This document shows, piece by piece, positions 38,068 through 45,777 of a DNA stretch of 64,000 bases (the first letter of the stretch is position 1; each line of letters begins with the position of its first letter). The position numbers and the translations under genes were made by a program. The DNA is taken from positions 1 to 64,000 of the forward strand of contig NZ_ATDN01000007.1 in assembly GCF_004014805.1 (NCBI RefSeq), given 5' to 3'. The stretch is from Mycolicibacterium elephantis DSM 44368 (GTDB lineage Bacteria > Actinomycetota > Actinomycetes > Mycobacteriales > Mycobacteriaceae). Below the pieces are notes generated by a model. It was not told where the DNA came from. It did no database searches and worked only from the letters and a program-made list of their open reading frames with translations.

Positions 38068-39486
38068 TCACTCGCCTACCTGCGGCAGTTCGTCCGCGGC
38101 GATCTCACAAGGCGTACCCGACGCCTCGGCGGCCGGGTCCGGCGGCGGTGACTCAGCCGATTCGGCCGATTCGACCGGCGGCTCGACAATCGGCGGTGGC
38201 AATGCCTCCGAGGGAGCGGGGGCCACCGGCTCCTCATCCGCCAGCAGTTGATCCTCCTGCGGCACAGGGTCATCTGACGGCGCCTCACACGCGGTATCGG
38301 GGTCGACCGCTACGGCTTCGTCCTCAAGCTCGTCCGCCTCCTCATCTTCGGGCTCATCCTGCTCAAGGTCTTCGCCCTCATCCATCGCAGGCGGTTCGAT
38401 CTCTTCCGGTTCGGCGAGTACTTCTTCGGCACCTCCCAACAAGCCACCCAACGTCTCACCGAGTTGCTGCGCGAAACCCGATAGCCCGCTGCCCATACCA
38501 GGCAACCCACCGCCCAGCGACGGCATCGACGGCGGAGCCATAGCGGGTGCCGCCGCCGGGTCGGCCGCCGCTGGCGCTGCCGCTGGTGGGGGCAAATCAG
38601 CAGGTGCAGTCGCAGGCGGGCCAGGTGCGCCCCACGCGCCCGGAGCAACAGGCGCGGCCGGAGCAACAGGAGCGACAGGCGCGGCCGGAGCAACAGGTGC
38701 GCCCAACGCGGCCGGAGCAACAGGCGCGGCAGGCGTTACCGACGTAGCGTTCGGTGTTGCCGTTACGCCGGTAGCCGCAGGCGTCCACGCCGGCCCCAGA
38801 TCACCCGGCACGTCGAACGTCGCATCAGCCTCCGACGCGAGCTCAGCCGTCGCCGCATCGTATGCCGCCCCGATCGCGTCGACCGCAGCGCGCATCGCCG
38901 TCATCCATTCGCCGCCGATCACGTTGGCGACAAACGGTTTTACCTCCTGGTCGACCAGTTCGCTGGCCGCCGCGCGATCACCCGCGCCCGTGGTCACGGT
39001 CTGCGCGGCAGCCAACCAGTCAGCGCGCTGCCCGCCCACGCGCCCATCGATGGCCATTACCGTCGCGACTTTCCCGTCCACGCTCTGCCACAACTTGTCG
39101 CGCAGCTCGGCCAGGCTGTGCGCAGCGGCACGCAGGGCGGTCGCCGCCAGCGCCGACGCTTCACCGTGGCGACGCAAGAACTCCCGCGACGCCTCTGCAC
39201 CACGCCCGTGCCACGCCGCGATCAGCGCAACCCGTTGAGCGTCCTGACGGGCGAGTGCTTCTGCGGCCGCCGTCGCCGCCGCCTGCAACGCCGAGCAATC
39301 CTCTTCCAGCGCTGCGAGGTTCAGCCCCTCCTCGCTGGCGTAGTGCTCGCGCACTTGTGCCGCGGACGCCGTCAGATCGGGGTGCTCATAACCGAGCATG
39401 CGGGATGCCCAGACGTAGTTCTGCACGGCCTCGACGGACGGCATACCCTCGGCCAATCGCGTTGCAGCGTCGAACTTCTCGGCCAT
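38068..39486 (-). CDS. Alanine/proline-rich ESX-4-associated protein (Rv3439c type)
   Basis: 472 residues. The N-terminal 240 residues are helical and alanine-rich with WHGRGAEASREFLRRHG, a WxG-type turn resembling ESX-secreted substrates of the EspA/B kind. A low-complexity region of APVAPAAP units (about 245-290) and a very acidic C-terminal third (DEGEDLEQDEPEDEEADELEDE) follow. There is no signal peptide, so export would be through ESX. It lies 3 bp after the EspC-like gene and shares its SigM-type promoter, which fits an ESX-4 substrate; this is inferred. Confidence 0.78.
   Translation of the reverse strand: MAEKFDAATRLAEGMPSVEAVQNYVWASRMLGYEHPDLTASAAQVREHYASEEGLNLAALEEDCSALQAAATAAAEALARQDAQRVALIAAWHGRGAEASREFLRRHGEASALAATALRAAAHSLAELRDKLWQSVDGKVATVMAIDGRVGGQRADWLAAAQTVTTGAGDRAAASELVDQEVKPFVANVIGGEWMTAMRAAVDAIGAAYDAATAELASEADATFDVPGDLGPAWTPAATGVTATPNATSVTPAAPVAPAALGAPVAPAAPVAPVAPAAPVAPGAWGAPGPPATAPADLPPPAAAPAAADPAAAPAMAPPSMPSLGGGLPGMGSGLSGFAQQLGETLGGLLGGAEEVLAEPEEIEPPAMDEGEDLEQDEPEDEEADELEDEAVAVDPDTACEAPSDDPVPQEDQLLADEEPVAPAPSEALPPPIVEPPVESAESAESPPPDPAAEASGTPCEIAADELPQVGE
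38619..38745 (-). repeat. Low-complexity repeat coding APVAPAAP units
   Basis: Imperfect tandem repeats built on GCNGGAGCAACAGGNGC on the plus strand encode the Ala/Pro stretch of the Rv3439c-type protein. Unit length varies between 12 and 33 bp, so this is slippage-type coding repeat, not CRISPR. Confidence 0.7.
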
Positions 39487-39489
39487 CGC

Positions 39490-39795
39490 TCAGCCTATTC
39501 GTGAGCCGGCGCGGGCATCGGCATCGGCGTAGCGGTTCGCAGATGCCCGCAGTACCGCGGCGATCTCATCGCACGCGCGCGACCACTGCCGAACTTGATG
39601 CGCCACGTGTTCCACGTTGTCGCGCACAGCGTCTCCTCGCGCGACATAGGCCCGGCCGGCGGTCGCGCCGTCGAACGTCAGCCCGCTCAGGTGCGTGCGC
39701 ACGGCGCCGTCGAGGACCTCGGCCACCGTCTGGTATTCGTCGGCGACGCTGCGCAACGCCGCAACGTCGACGTGCGCGACGTCAGGTTCTCCCAT
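39490..39795 (-). CDS. Small EspC/WXG100-like protein (Rv3440c type)
   Basis: 101 residues, DUF2580/EspC-like helical hairpin: HVDVAALRSVADEYQTVAEVLDGAV, LTFDGATAGRAYVARGDAV and a final helix with RQWSRACDEIAAVLRASANRYADAD. This Y-x3-D at the end matches the ESX secretion signal YxxxD/E. It is followed after 3 bp by the Rv3439c-type gene; the two are probably a secreted pair of the ESX-4 regulon. The ATG is 8 nt after the promoter -10, so the mRNA is likely leaderless. Confidence 0.82.
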   Translation of the reverse strand: MGEPDVAHVDVAALRSVADEYQTVAEVLDGAVRTHLSGLTFDGATAGRAYVARGDAVRDNVEHVAHQVRQWSRACDEIAAVLRASANRYADADARAGSRIG

Positions 39796-39803
39796 ACAGG
39801 TTT

Positions 39804-39830
39804 GGACGCGGGCGGCGGCCGTTCGGTTCC
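39804..39830 (-). promoter_or_regulatory. SigM-type promoter before the EspC-like gene
   Basis: On the minus strand GGAAC (39830-39826), 17 bp, then CGTCC (39808-39804), with the ATG 8 nt further. The -35 context GATGGAACCGAACGGC is shared with the esxU and eccC4 promoters. GGAAC/CGTC is the known SigM recognition pattern in mycobacteria. Confidence 0.75.
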
Positions 39831-39834
39831 ATCC

Positions 39835-41172
39835 TCAGCGAACAGCGCTGACCTGCTCGGCCACCCGCACAGCCAACTGCCGTGCGGTGTCCTCGTCGGC
39901 CGCCTCCACCATCACTCGGACAACCTGCTCAGTTCCCGAGGGCCGCAACAGGATTCGACCCGTGTCACCCAGCACGGCTTCGGCCTCGGCCACGGCGGTA
40001 CGCACCGACGGCGCCTCGGCGACCGTCGTCTTGTCCGCCACCGCCACGTTGATCAGCACCTGGGGCAGTGACTGCATCGGCTCGGCCAGCTCCGCGAGCG
40101 GCTTGCGGGTCTGCGCCATTCGCGACATCAACCGCAACGCCGTGACGATCCCGTCGCCCGTGGTGCCCAACGACGGCATGACGATGTGGCCCGACTGCTC
40201 GCCGCCGAGCGAGAACTCGCCCGCGCGCAGTTCCTCGAGCACATAGCGGTCGCCGACGCTGGTGGTGCGGACCGTGATACTCGCCGCGCGCATGGCCAGA
40301 TGCAGCCCGAGATTGCTCATCACCGTCGTCACCAGGGTGTTGGACGCCAGCTCACCGGCTTCCTGCATCGCGAGCGCCAGGATCACCATGATCGCGTCGC
40401 CGTCGACGATGCGCCCGCTCGCGTCGACGGCCAGGCACCGGTCGGCGTCGCCGTCGTGGGCGATCCCCAGGTCGGCGCCGTGGGAAACCACCGCAGCCTG
40501 CAGGGCCTCCATGTGTGTCGAGCCGCAGCGGTCGTTGATGTTGAGGCCGTCGGGTGCGGCGTTGATCGCGACGACGTTGGCGCCCGCGGCCCGGTAGGCC
40601 TGGGGCGCGGCCAGCGAGGCGGCACCGTGCGCGCAGTCGACCACGACGGTCAGACCGTCGAGGCGGGTGGTGACCGCCTTGCCGGCGTGGCGCAGATAGC
40701 GGTCGAGGGCATCTTCGGCGTCGACGACGCGGCCGATGCCCGCGCCGGCCGGCCGGTCCCCGGGTCCTTGATGGACCAGTTCTTCGATCCGGTCCTCGGT
40801 GGCGTCGTCGAGCTTGTGGCCGCCGGGTCCGAAGATCTTGATGCCGTTGTCGGGCATCGGGTTGTGCGACGCGCTGATCATCACGCCGAAGTCGGCGTCG
40901 TATGCGCCGGTGAGACACGCCACAGCCGGCGTCGGCAGCACACCCACCCGCAACGCGTCGACGCCTTCGCTGGTCAGCCCCGCGATCACGGCCGCTTCCA
41001 GCATCTCGCCGCTGGCCCGCGGGTCACGGCCCACGACGGCGACCCGGCGGGCATGACCGCCGACGCTACCCAGCCGGCGAGCTGCCGCCGAGCTCAGCGC
41101 CAGCGCCAGTTCCGCGGTCAGAGCCTGGTTGGCCACCCCGCGAACGCCGTCGGTGCCGAACAGTCGAGCCAT
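39835..41172 (-). CDS. glmM: Phosphoglucosamine mutase GlmM
   Basis: 445 residues from the ATG at 41172 ([16 protein letters not shown]); the frame extends further but without a start signal. Phosphoserine loop [14 protein letters not shown], metal loop [10 protein letters not shown], sugar loop [12 protein letters not shown] and phosphate loop [14 protein letters not shown] are all present. Converts GlcN-6-P to GlcN-1-P for UDP-GlcNAc. The stop is 5 bp from the SigM-type promoter of the next gene. Confidence 0.97.
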   Translation of the reverse strand: MARLFGTDGVRGVANQALTAELALALSSAAARRLGSVGGHARRVAVVGRDPRASGEMLEAAVIAGLTSEGVDALRVGVLPTPAVACLTGAYDADFGVMISASHNPMPDNGIKIFGPGGHKLDDATEDRIEELVHQGPGDRPAGAGIGRVVDAEDALDRYLRHAGKAVTTRLDGLTVVVDCAHGAASLAAPQAYRAAGANVVAINAAPDGLNINDRCGSTHMEALQAAVVSHGADLGIAHDGDADRCLAVDASGRIVDGDAIMVILALAMQEAGELASNTLVTTVMSNLGLHLAMRAASITVRTTSVGDRYVLEELRAGEFSLGGEQSGHIVMPSLGTTGDGIVTALRLMSRMAQTRKPLAELAEPMQSLPQVLINVAVADKTTVAEAPSVRTAVAEAEAVLGDTGRILLRPSGTEQVVRVMVEAADEDTARQLAVRVAEQVSAVR

Positions 41173-41272
41173 GCCGACAAACTTCTCACAGATGCCGCCC
41201 GAAAAAGAAACCGGCGAGCGTGCCGCCCGCGCCGCCGCCGAATCGGTATCGAACCGCGACCCCTGGACGACG

Positions 41273-41307
41273 CACCGCCCGTGTCCGAGCAACGGACACG
41301 GGCGGTG
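41273..41307 (-). terminator. Hairpin terminator behind the 147-residue secreted-protein gene
   Basis: 15-bp perfect stem (CACCGCCCGTGTCCG, 41273-41287, with its complement 41293-41307) and AGCAA loop, 12 bp after the stop at 41320. No U-tract, as usual in mycobacteria. Confidence 0.7.
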
Positions 41308-41319
41308 GACGCTGTTCAG

Positions 41320-41763
41320 TTAGTTCTGGCCCTCAGCGGGCTGCTCAGCCGCGGGGGCCTCCGCCGCGGGGACCTCCGCCGCGGGGACCTCCGCCGCGGG
41401 GACCTCTGCGGCGCCCGGGGCGGACTCAGCCTGGCCCGGGCTCTCGGACTGTCCCGGACCGCCGCGCTGGATGTTGACCGAGCCGAGGTTGTTCGTGCAG
41501 ACGACCTGCTCATCGCCGTTGGTCACCACCGACTCGACAACCGAGTTCACCTGCGAGACCTCGACGTCGCAGAGCGCCGCAGCGATCTGCGCCGCGTCGG
41601 TCACGCTGACGTCCTCGAGGACACCGGCGGTTCCGATCGCCACGTTGACCCGGTCGGTCTGGGTGGCATCCGGCTGCGCGGTGGCGACGCCCAACCCGGC
41701 AGTGAACAGAAGCGATCCGCCCATCAGGGCGCCAGCAGCAGCGTTCTTCACGACTTTCCTCAT
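41320..41763 (-). CDS. Secreted protein with C-terminal PAAEV repeats
   Basis: 147 residues with a Sec signal peptide (basic MRKVVKN, apolar AAAGALMGGSLLFTAGLGVA, AxA-like cleavage before QPDAT). The mature part has VNVAIGTAGVLEDVSVTDAAQIAAALCDVEV and a second cysteine (VVCTNN), probably a disulphide, then a tail of PAAEV/PAAEAP repeats that could span the cell wall. AAGGAG stands 8 nt before the ATG. Paralogue of the next gene upstream. Not a known family; function unknown. Confidence 0.8.
   Translation of the reverse strand: MRKVVKNAAAGALMGGSLLFTAGLGVATAQPDATQTDRVNVAIGTAGVLEDVSVTDAAQIAAALCDVEVSQVNSVVESVVTNGDEQVVCTNNLGSVNIQRGGPGQSESPGQAESAPGAAEVPAAEVPAAEVPAAEAPAAEQPAEGQN
41357..41412 (-). 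repeat. 15-bp tandem repeat coding PAAEV
   Basis: Three exact and one or two diverged copies of a 15-bp unit (ACCTCCGCCGCGGGG on the plus strand) encode the C-terminal repeats of the secreted protein. Likely variable between strains. Confidence 0.85.
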
Positions 41764-41949
41764 TCGATACTCCTTCGTCGATGAGCAGCAGTGATCCGGC
41801 TTGCCGAAAGTTCATGCGGCCGCCGAATGGCAGGAATGGCCCGCCGGCGCGCCGCGCGCGCCCATGCCGCCCGGAGGGGATTTCCCGCACCACCCATCGG
41901 GCCAAACCAGACATTCACAAGAAATTCGGATTCACGGCGACCGACACGA

Positions 41950-41986
41950 CTCACCGCCCGCACCCGAGATGGATGCGGGCGGTGAG
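41950..41986 (-). terminator. Hairpin terminator behind the 132-residue secreted-protein gene
   Basis: 13-bp perfect stem (CTCACCGCCCGCA at 41950-41962 with 41974-41986), 11-nt loop, 12 bp after the stop. The stem resembles that of the hairpin at 41273-41307, which fits a duplication of the whole gene unit. Confidence 0.7.
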
Positions 41987-41998
41987 GTTGGCCATCAC

Positions 41999-42397
41999 TT
42001 AGCGGTTCGGACCGCCCGGCGTCGGGTTGCCCGGAGCCTGTGCCGGACATCCACCAGGCGCCTGGCCTGACTGGCCGGGAGTTCCGGCGTTCTGCGTCAG
42101 GGTGATCTCGCCACCCGGCACGTCGCAAACGGTCTCGGAAGGCGATGTTCCGCTGTCGACCGCTTCAGCCAGCACATTGATGCTGCCGATGTCGGCCACG
42201 TCGCAAACGGCTGCGGCCACGGTCGCCGCCACCCCGACATTCACGTCCTCGAGGATCGTGACGTCACCGACACCGACGTTGACGAGACCGTCCTGCAGGT
42301 TGAGCGGCTGCGCGCTGGCCAGGCCCAGCCCAGCGGTGAAAAGCAGCGAACCGCCGATTACAGCGCCTGTCGACGCTCTCTTCACAATGTTCCGCAT
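41999..42397 (-). CDS. Secreted protein, paralogue of the adjacent gene
   Basis: 132 residues with a Sec signal peptide (MRNIVKRASTGAVIGGSLLFTAGLGLASAQ) nearly matching that of the neighbour. The mature part has VNVGVGDVTILEDVNVGVAATVAAAVCDVADIGSINVLAEAV, again with a cysteine at the same place and a second one in ETVCDVPGG, then a Pro/Gly/Gln tail with an additional Cys. AAGGGA precedes the ATG by 8 nt. Tandem duplicates; both have their own hairpin terminator. Function unknown. Confidence 0.8.
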   Translation of the reverse strand: MRNIVKRASTGAVIGGSLLFTAGLGLASAQPLNLQDGLVNVGVGDVTILEDVNVGVAATVAAAVCDVADIGSINVLAEAVDSGTSPSETVCDVPGGEITLTQNAGTPGQSGQAPGGCPAQAPGNPTPGGPNR

Positions 42398-42577
42398 GGG
42401 TTATTCCCTTCGTTGGGGAAGCAACGGTGACGGCCCCCGACGTGCGCTCCGCCGACGGTGACAGGTTTGCCTGCCCGGCGGAAGGCCCTCTGCTTCCGAA
42501 CAAACGGGTTACACGATCATGGTGAAGTCAAACCAAAATTTAAGAATGCGAACGCATATCGCGCGTATAATGCGCTG

Positions 42578-42754
42578 CTCTAATTAACTGAAAGGTAAAG
42601 GCCTGCGGATCGACCGCAGCTGAGGCCCTCTTTCAGGAATCGTTCTGTACCGCCGTGAACGTTACTGGGAATCGCAAGGCATTTTGCGACCGCGCGATCG
42701 GCACCCCCGAAAAGCAAAACCGCCGGGCCCCCATGCGAAACCCGGCGGTTTTGC
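42578..42754 (+). ncRNA. Candidate small RNA with TATAAT promoter
   Basis: TATAAT at 42566-42571 on the plus strand would start a transcript near 42578. It would fold a bulged hairpin from CTGAAAG (42588-42594) to CTTTCAG (42630-42636) with an inner GCCTGCGG/CCGCAG stem, and could end at the strong hairpin 42714-42754, which has GGTTTTGC on this strand. No plus-strand protein gene follows. The -35 is not recognisable and nothing shows it is expressed. Confidence 0.25.
42714..42754 (-). terminator. Terminator of rplM-rpsI
   Basis: 14-bp perfect stem (GCAAAACCGCCGGG, 42714-42727, with 42741-42754), 13-nt loop, 11 bp after the rpsI stop. On the minus strand the stem ends in GGCGGTTTTGC and continues CTTTTCGG, a good U-rich tail. 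Its outer A/T pairs make it usable in both directions. Confidence 0.85.
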
Positions 42755-42764
42755 TGACAGTCGC

Positions 42765-43244
42765 TCAGCGCTTGCTGTACTGAGGCGCCTTGCGGGCCTT
42801 CTTGAGGCCGTACTTCTTGCGTTCGATCTCCCGCGGATCACGGGTCAGGAAGCCGGCCTTCTTCAGTGCCGGCCGGTCCTCGGGCTGCACCAGGATCAGC
42901 GCACGCGCGATCGCGAGCCGCAGCGCGCCGGCCTGACCGGACGGGCCACCGCCGTCGAGGTGGGCGTAGATATCGAAGCTCTCCAGCCGATCCACGGTCA
43001 CCAGCGGAGCCTTGATGAGCTGCTGGTGCACCCGGTTCGGGAAGTAGTCCTCGAGGCTGCGCCCGTCGAGGTTGAACTGCCCGGTGCCGGGCACCAGGCG
43101 CACGCGCACCACGGCCTCCTTGCGGCGGCCAACGGTTTGGACGGGGCGGTCGAACACCACTGGCTCACGCGGGGCCTCGGCCTCGGCCTCGGCAGGGGCG
43201 GTGGTGGTGTCGGTGTCGGGGGTCGTCTCAACTGGCTGGGTCAC
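42765..43244 (-). CDS. rpsI: 30S ribosomal protein S9
   Basis: 159 residues. A mycobacterial N-terminal extension (about 30 residues, acidic [19 protein letters not shown]) precedes the S9 body: [45 protein letters not shown], and the C-terminal [14 protein letters not shown] whose last residues reach the P-site tRNA. Start overlaps the rplM stop (ATGA). Confidence 0.98.
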   Translation of the reverse strand: MTQPVETTPDTDTTTAPAEAEAEAPREPVVFDRPVQTVGRRKEAVVRVRLVPGTGQFNLDGRSLEDYFPNRVHQQLIKAPLVTVDRLESFDIYAHLDGGGPSGQAGALRLAIARALILVQPEDRPALKKAGFLTRDPREIERKKYGLKKARKAPQYSKR

Positions 43245-43684
43245 TGGGCCACCTGCTTGATCTCGTACGGAATCGGCTGCTGGGCGGCGTGCGGATGATC
43301 CGGCCCGACGTAGACGCGCAGCTTCTTCTTCACCTGGCGGCCCAGCTTGGTGTGGGGAATCATGCCGAGGATCGCCTTCTCGACGACGCGATCGGCGTGC
43401 TTTTGCATCTCGTCACCGAGCGACCGCTTACGCAGACCACCGGGATAACCCGAGTGGCGGTAGAAAAACGTGCGGTCTGCCTTGTTGCCGCTGATCGCGA
43501 CCTTCTCGGCGTTGATGACGATGACGAAGTCGCCACCGTCGACATTCGGCGTGAATGTCGGCTTGTGCTTGCCCCGCAGCAGATTCGCTGCCGCGACGGC
43601 GAGCCGGCCGAGCACCACGTCGGTGGCGTCGATGACGTACCACTGCCGCGTGGTGTCACCCGCCTTCGGCGTGTACGTAGGCAC
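43241..43684 (-). CDS. rplM: 50S ribosomal protein L13
   Basis: 147 residues from a GTG preceded by AGAGAGG at 8 nt. L13 hallmarks: [48 protein letters not shown] and [25 protein letters not shown]. First gene of the rplM-rpsI operon, with its promoter in the 217-bp gap behind esxT. Confidence 0.98.
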   Translation of the reverse strand: MPTYTPKAGDTTRQWYVIDATDVVLGRLAVAAANLLRGKHKPTFTPNVDGGDFVIVINAEKVAISGNKADRTFFYRHSGYPGGLRKRSLGDEMQKHADRVVEKAILGMIPHTKLGRQVKKKLRVYVGPDHPHAAQQPIPYEIKQVAQ

Positions 43685-43845
43685 AGCGCATACCTCTCTT
43701 CTCGGGTTTCCTGGTGCCGGTCAGGGCGGTTGCGGGCGGTGAACCCTCGGCGACCGACATTGACCCGAGGCCCGGCGTTCCGCACGCCAACGAGGCAGCT
43801 TACCCGCGAGCGTCGTCGCAGGTCAAAACGCCCTCCAGGGTGAAC

Positions 43846-43887
43846 TGTGCGGCCCCGATCGTCTCCCCACCGATGCGGGGCCGCACA
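43846..43887 (-). terminator. Probable terminator of esxU-esxT
   Basis: 11-bp perfect stem (TGTGCGGCCCC, 43846-43856, with 43877-43887) and a 20-nt loop, 15 bp after the esxT stop. No U-run, so it may be a weak or attenuating terminator. Confidence 0.5.
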
Positions 43888-43901
43888 GAGTCTCGCAGGG
43901 C

Positions 43902-44198
43902 TCAGGAACCCCAGGCGGCCGCGGCACCGCGGTCGGTGGCCGCGACGTCGTCGGCGCCGTCGCGAACCGCGTTGCCCAGGCGATACAGGATGTCGTTGAG
44001 CGCCCCCGCCGCCTGCTCCCAGCGGGCCTGCTCGACGCGGTAGGCCTGGGCCGCCTCGCGTGTCCAGACCTCCTGAAGCGGCGCGATCTGTGTGCGCAGA
44101 TCGTCGAGCGCGGCGTTGAGCCGCGCCGACGTGGCATGGATCTCCTGGCGGACGGTGTACTCGATCTCGCCGAAGTTGTACGAAAGTGCGTTGTCCAT
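43902..44198 (-). CDS. esxT: ESX-4 substrate EsxT
   Basis: 98 residues from the ATG at 44198 (MDNALSYNFGEIEYTVRQEI). WXG100-type hairpin protein; the turn reads LQEVWTREAAQAY, so the usual G is replaced, as in M. tuberculosis EsxT. Partner of EsxU, with which it should form a helical heterodimer exported by ESX-4. 10 bp after esxU. The frame extends 19 codons further into esxU without a start signal. Confidence 0.93.
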   Translation of the reverse strand: MDNALSYNFGEIEYTVRQEIHATSARLNAALDDLRTQIAPLQEVWTREAAQAYRVEQARWEQAAGALNDILYRLGNAVRDGADDVAATDRGAAAAWGS

Positions 44199-44208
44199 GC
44201 CGGGCGCC

Positions 44209-44532
44209 TCAGAGTTCCGTGCCGACAGCGCCGAGCCGCTGCGAGTGGCTTTCACCGGCCTCCAGCAGCGTCTGCCGGTTCTGCCGGATGGTCTCGGCGA
44301 TCCGCGCGAGCGCGGTGTGCAGCTTCAGCGATTCCGAGTTCCACCGGTCCACCACCTCCCGGAACCGGGCGGCGGCGACGCCTCCCCACACCGACGGCGG
44401 CACGCTGCTCATCCGCCCGATGAACGACTGCAGAAACGCCCTGATCTCGTCGTTGCGCGCATCGGTCTTGTCGGCGACGGCGGCCATGAGGTCGAAGTCG
44501 GTGTTGAGCGAACCGCCTGCGGGTGTCGTCAT
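44209..44532 (-). CDS. esxU: ESX-4 substrate EsxU
   Basis: 107 residues. WXG100 protein with the [19 protein letters not shown] turn (WGG) between two helices. AAAGGA 6 nt before the ATG. Pairs with EsxT. A SigM-type promoter lies 32 nt upstream, so the pair is likely under SigM, as known for this locus in M. tuberculosis. Confidence 0.94.
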   Translation of the reverse strand: MTTPAGGSLNTDFDLMAAVADKTDARNDEIRAFLQSFIGRMSSVPPSVWGGVAAARFREVVDRWNSESLKLHTALARIAETIRQNRQTLLEAGESHSQRLGAVGTEL

Positions 44533-44563
44533 GGGCTTCCTTTCGTCGTGCCGTTATCTGGTT

Positions 44564-44590
44564 CGACGCAAGCACCGGCCGTTCGGTTCC
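44564..44590 (-). promoter_or_regulatory. SigM-type promoter of esxU-esxT
   Basis: Minus-strand GGAAC (44590-44586), 17-bp spacer, CGTCG (44568-44564). The 16-base -35 context is identical to that before the EspC-like gene. Unlike the other two copies, this one leaves about 31 nt of leader, and a Shine-Dalgarno is present. Confidence 0.75.
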
Positions 44591-44607
44591 ATCGCCGACG
44601 CAGTTTT

Positions 44608-45777
44608 TCACCGCACCGCTTGCGCGGAGCGGATCGCCTGGTCGCAGACCTCACGCACCAGGTGTTCACCTCCGACGGGGCTCTGGCAGCCGATGGCGAT
44701 CCGGACCGCACCGTCGACCAGCACCGCCCATGCGACCGCGTGGGGTGGCCGGACCTCTCGATATGTCACCGCGTCGCGGCCCGCACGGTGACCGGCGGCA
44801 TCGAAATCGACGAAAGCGCGGTCATTTTCGGTGTCGAGCGCTGCCCGCAGTGAACTCGCGGCCCCCGTCAGGCCGTCGTGGGGATCGGCGGTCGACTGCG
44901 TGAGGTGCAGGGCGAGGCCCTCGTGCGACGGGGACGTGAGCTGTAGCCGGGCGGATCCCGGCCCAGACGTGATGTGTCGCAGCGGCCAGTCGGCGGGCAC
45001 CACGATGCCGACCCGACCCTCGACCAAAACCGTTGTCGTGCGGGAATAGCCGTTCGTTCCGCTGTGCACGGCGATCCCGCCGAGCGCTACCGCGGCCGCC
45101 GATGCCACACCGACGACAGCCGCCGCCGCGCGGGGGTTTCGTCGCCGGATCCCGACACCCGGGGTGGCCTCGACAGTCCGCTGTGATCGCGACGCCGCAC
45201 ACCGCACGGCGTCCTCATCGGCGAACAGAATCTGTATTTCGTTGCCGCGCAGCCGATCAGCGATCAACGCGGCCGTGCGCTCGGCGTCCGCGACACCGGC
45301 CGGCGCATCGATGAGCGCCACGGGTGAGATGCCGACCGCCGAGGCCACCGCGTCTGCGACCATCGTCGCGCCGCCTTGTCGGGCGATGACGGTCGCGCGC
45401 ACGTCGGGCGGTGTGACGACGACGACGTCGTCTGCCAACTCGACGACAGCCGCTCGCCGCACCGCAGCGCTTCGGCGGAGCACCGCGGTGCGTTGCCGGA
45501 GCACGACGGTGGCCGCCACCGTCTGCGCGGCCTCATGCACCCGGTGGGTGCGCGACGGCGGCCACCACGTCGGGCAGACCGCGATCAACGTCTCACATCC
45601 GCCTCCGGCGACGGCGCGCATCACGTCCTGCCACAGCTCCGGTACTGACACGAGCCGCTCGTCCAGCAGCGCGAAGGTGTCGTCGATGGACTCCAGTGCG
45701 GTCGAGACCCATTCGGGCGGCGCGTCGTTGACGCCGCCGATGCCGGCCGGACCCACTTCGATGACCGACTCGGTCAC
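44608..45777 (-). CDS. Type VII secretion-associated protein (Rv3446c family)
   Basis: 389 residues. The N-terminal half has an actin/HSP70-like feel (VIEVGPAGIGG; VVVVTPPDVRATVIARQGGATMVADAVASAVG), one membrane helix follows (about 220-240, AAAAVVGVASAAAVALGGIAV) and the C-terminal domain (about 255-385) is the TIGR03931-type region: VLVEGRVGIVVPADWPLRHITSGPGSARLQLTSP. Found next to eccC4 in all ESX-4 loci; role in assembly unknown. Its start overlaps the eccC4 stop by 4 nt. Confidence 0.88.
   Translation of the reverse strand: MTESVIEVGPAGIGGVNDAPPEWVSTALESIDDTFALLDERLVSVPELWQDVMRAVAGGGCETLIAVCPTWWPPSRTHRVHEAAQTVAATVVLRQRTAVLRRSAAVRRAAVVELADDVVVVTPPDVRATVIARQGGATMVADAVASAVGISPVALIDAPAGVADAERTAALIADRLRGNEIQILFADEDAVRCAASRSQRTVEATPGVGIRRRNPRAAAAVVGVASAAAVALGGIAVHSGTNGYSRTTTVLVEGRVGIVVPADWPLRHITSGPGSARLQLTSPSHEGLALHLTQSTADPHDGLTGAASSLRAALDTENDRAFVDFDAAGHRAGRDAVTYREVRPPHAVAWAVLVDGAVRIAIGCQSPVGGEHLVREVCDQAIRSAQAVR

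Larger units (their letters stand above)
42398..42764. other. 367-bp AT-rich intergenic region between rpsI and the secreted-protein gene
   Basis: No gene is seen. It contains, left to right, the promoter area of the 132-residue gene (a minus-strand TTGACT near 42530), an unusually AT-rich stretch (42525-42600) with a plus-strand TATAAT, a bulged long hairpin (42588-42636) and the strong rpsI terminator (42714-42754). Confidence 0.6.

Noticed and set aside
38619..38745. Repeat run considered as CRISPR-like
   Set aside because: Units vary in length, stay in frame and encode Ala/Pro repeats; there are no unique spacers and no cas genes.
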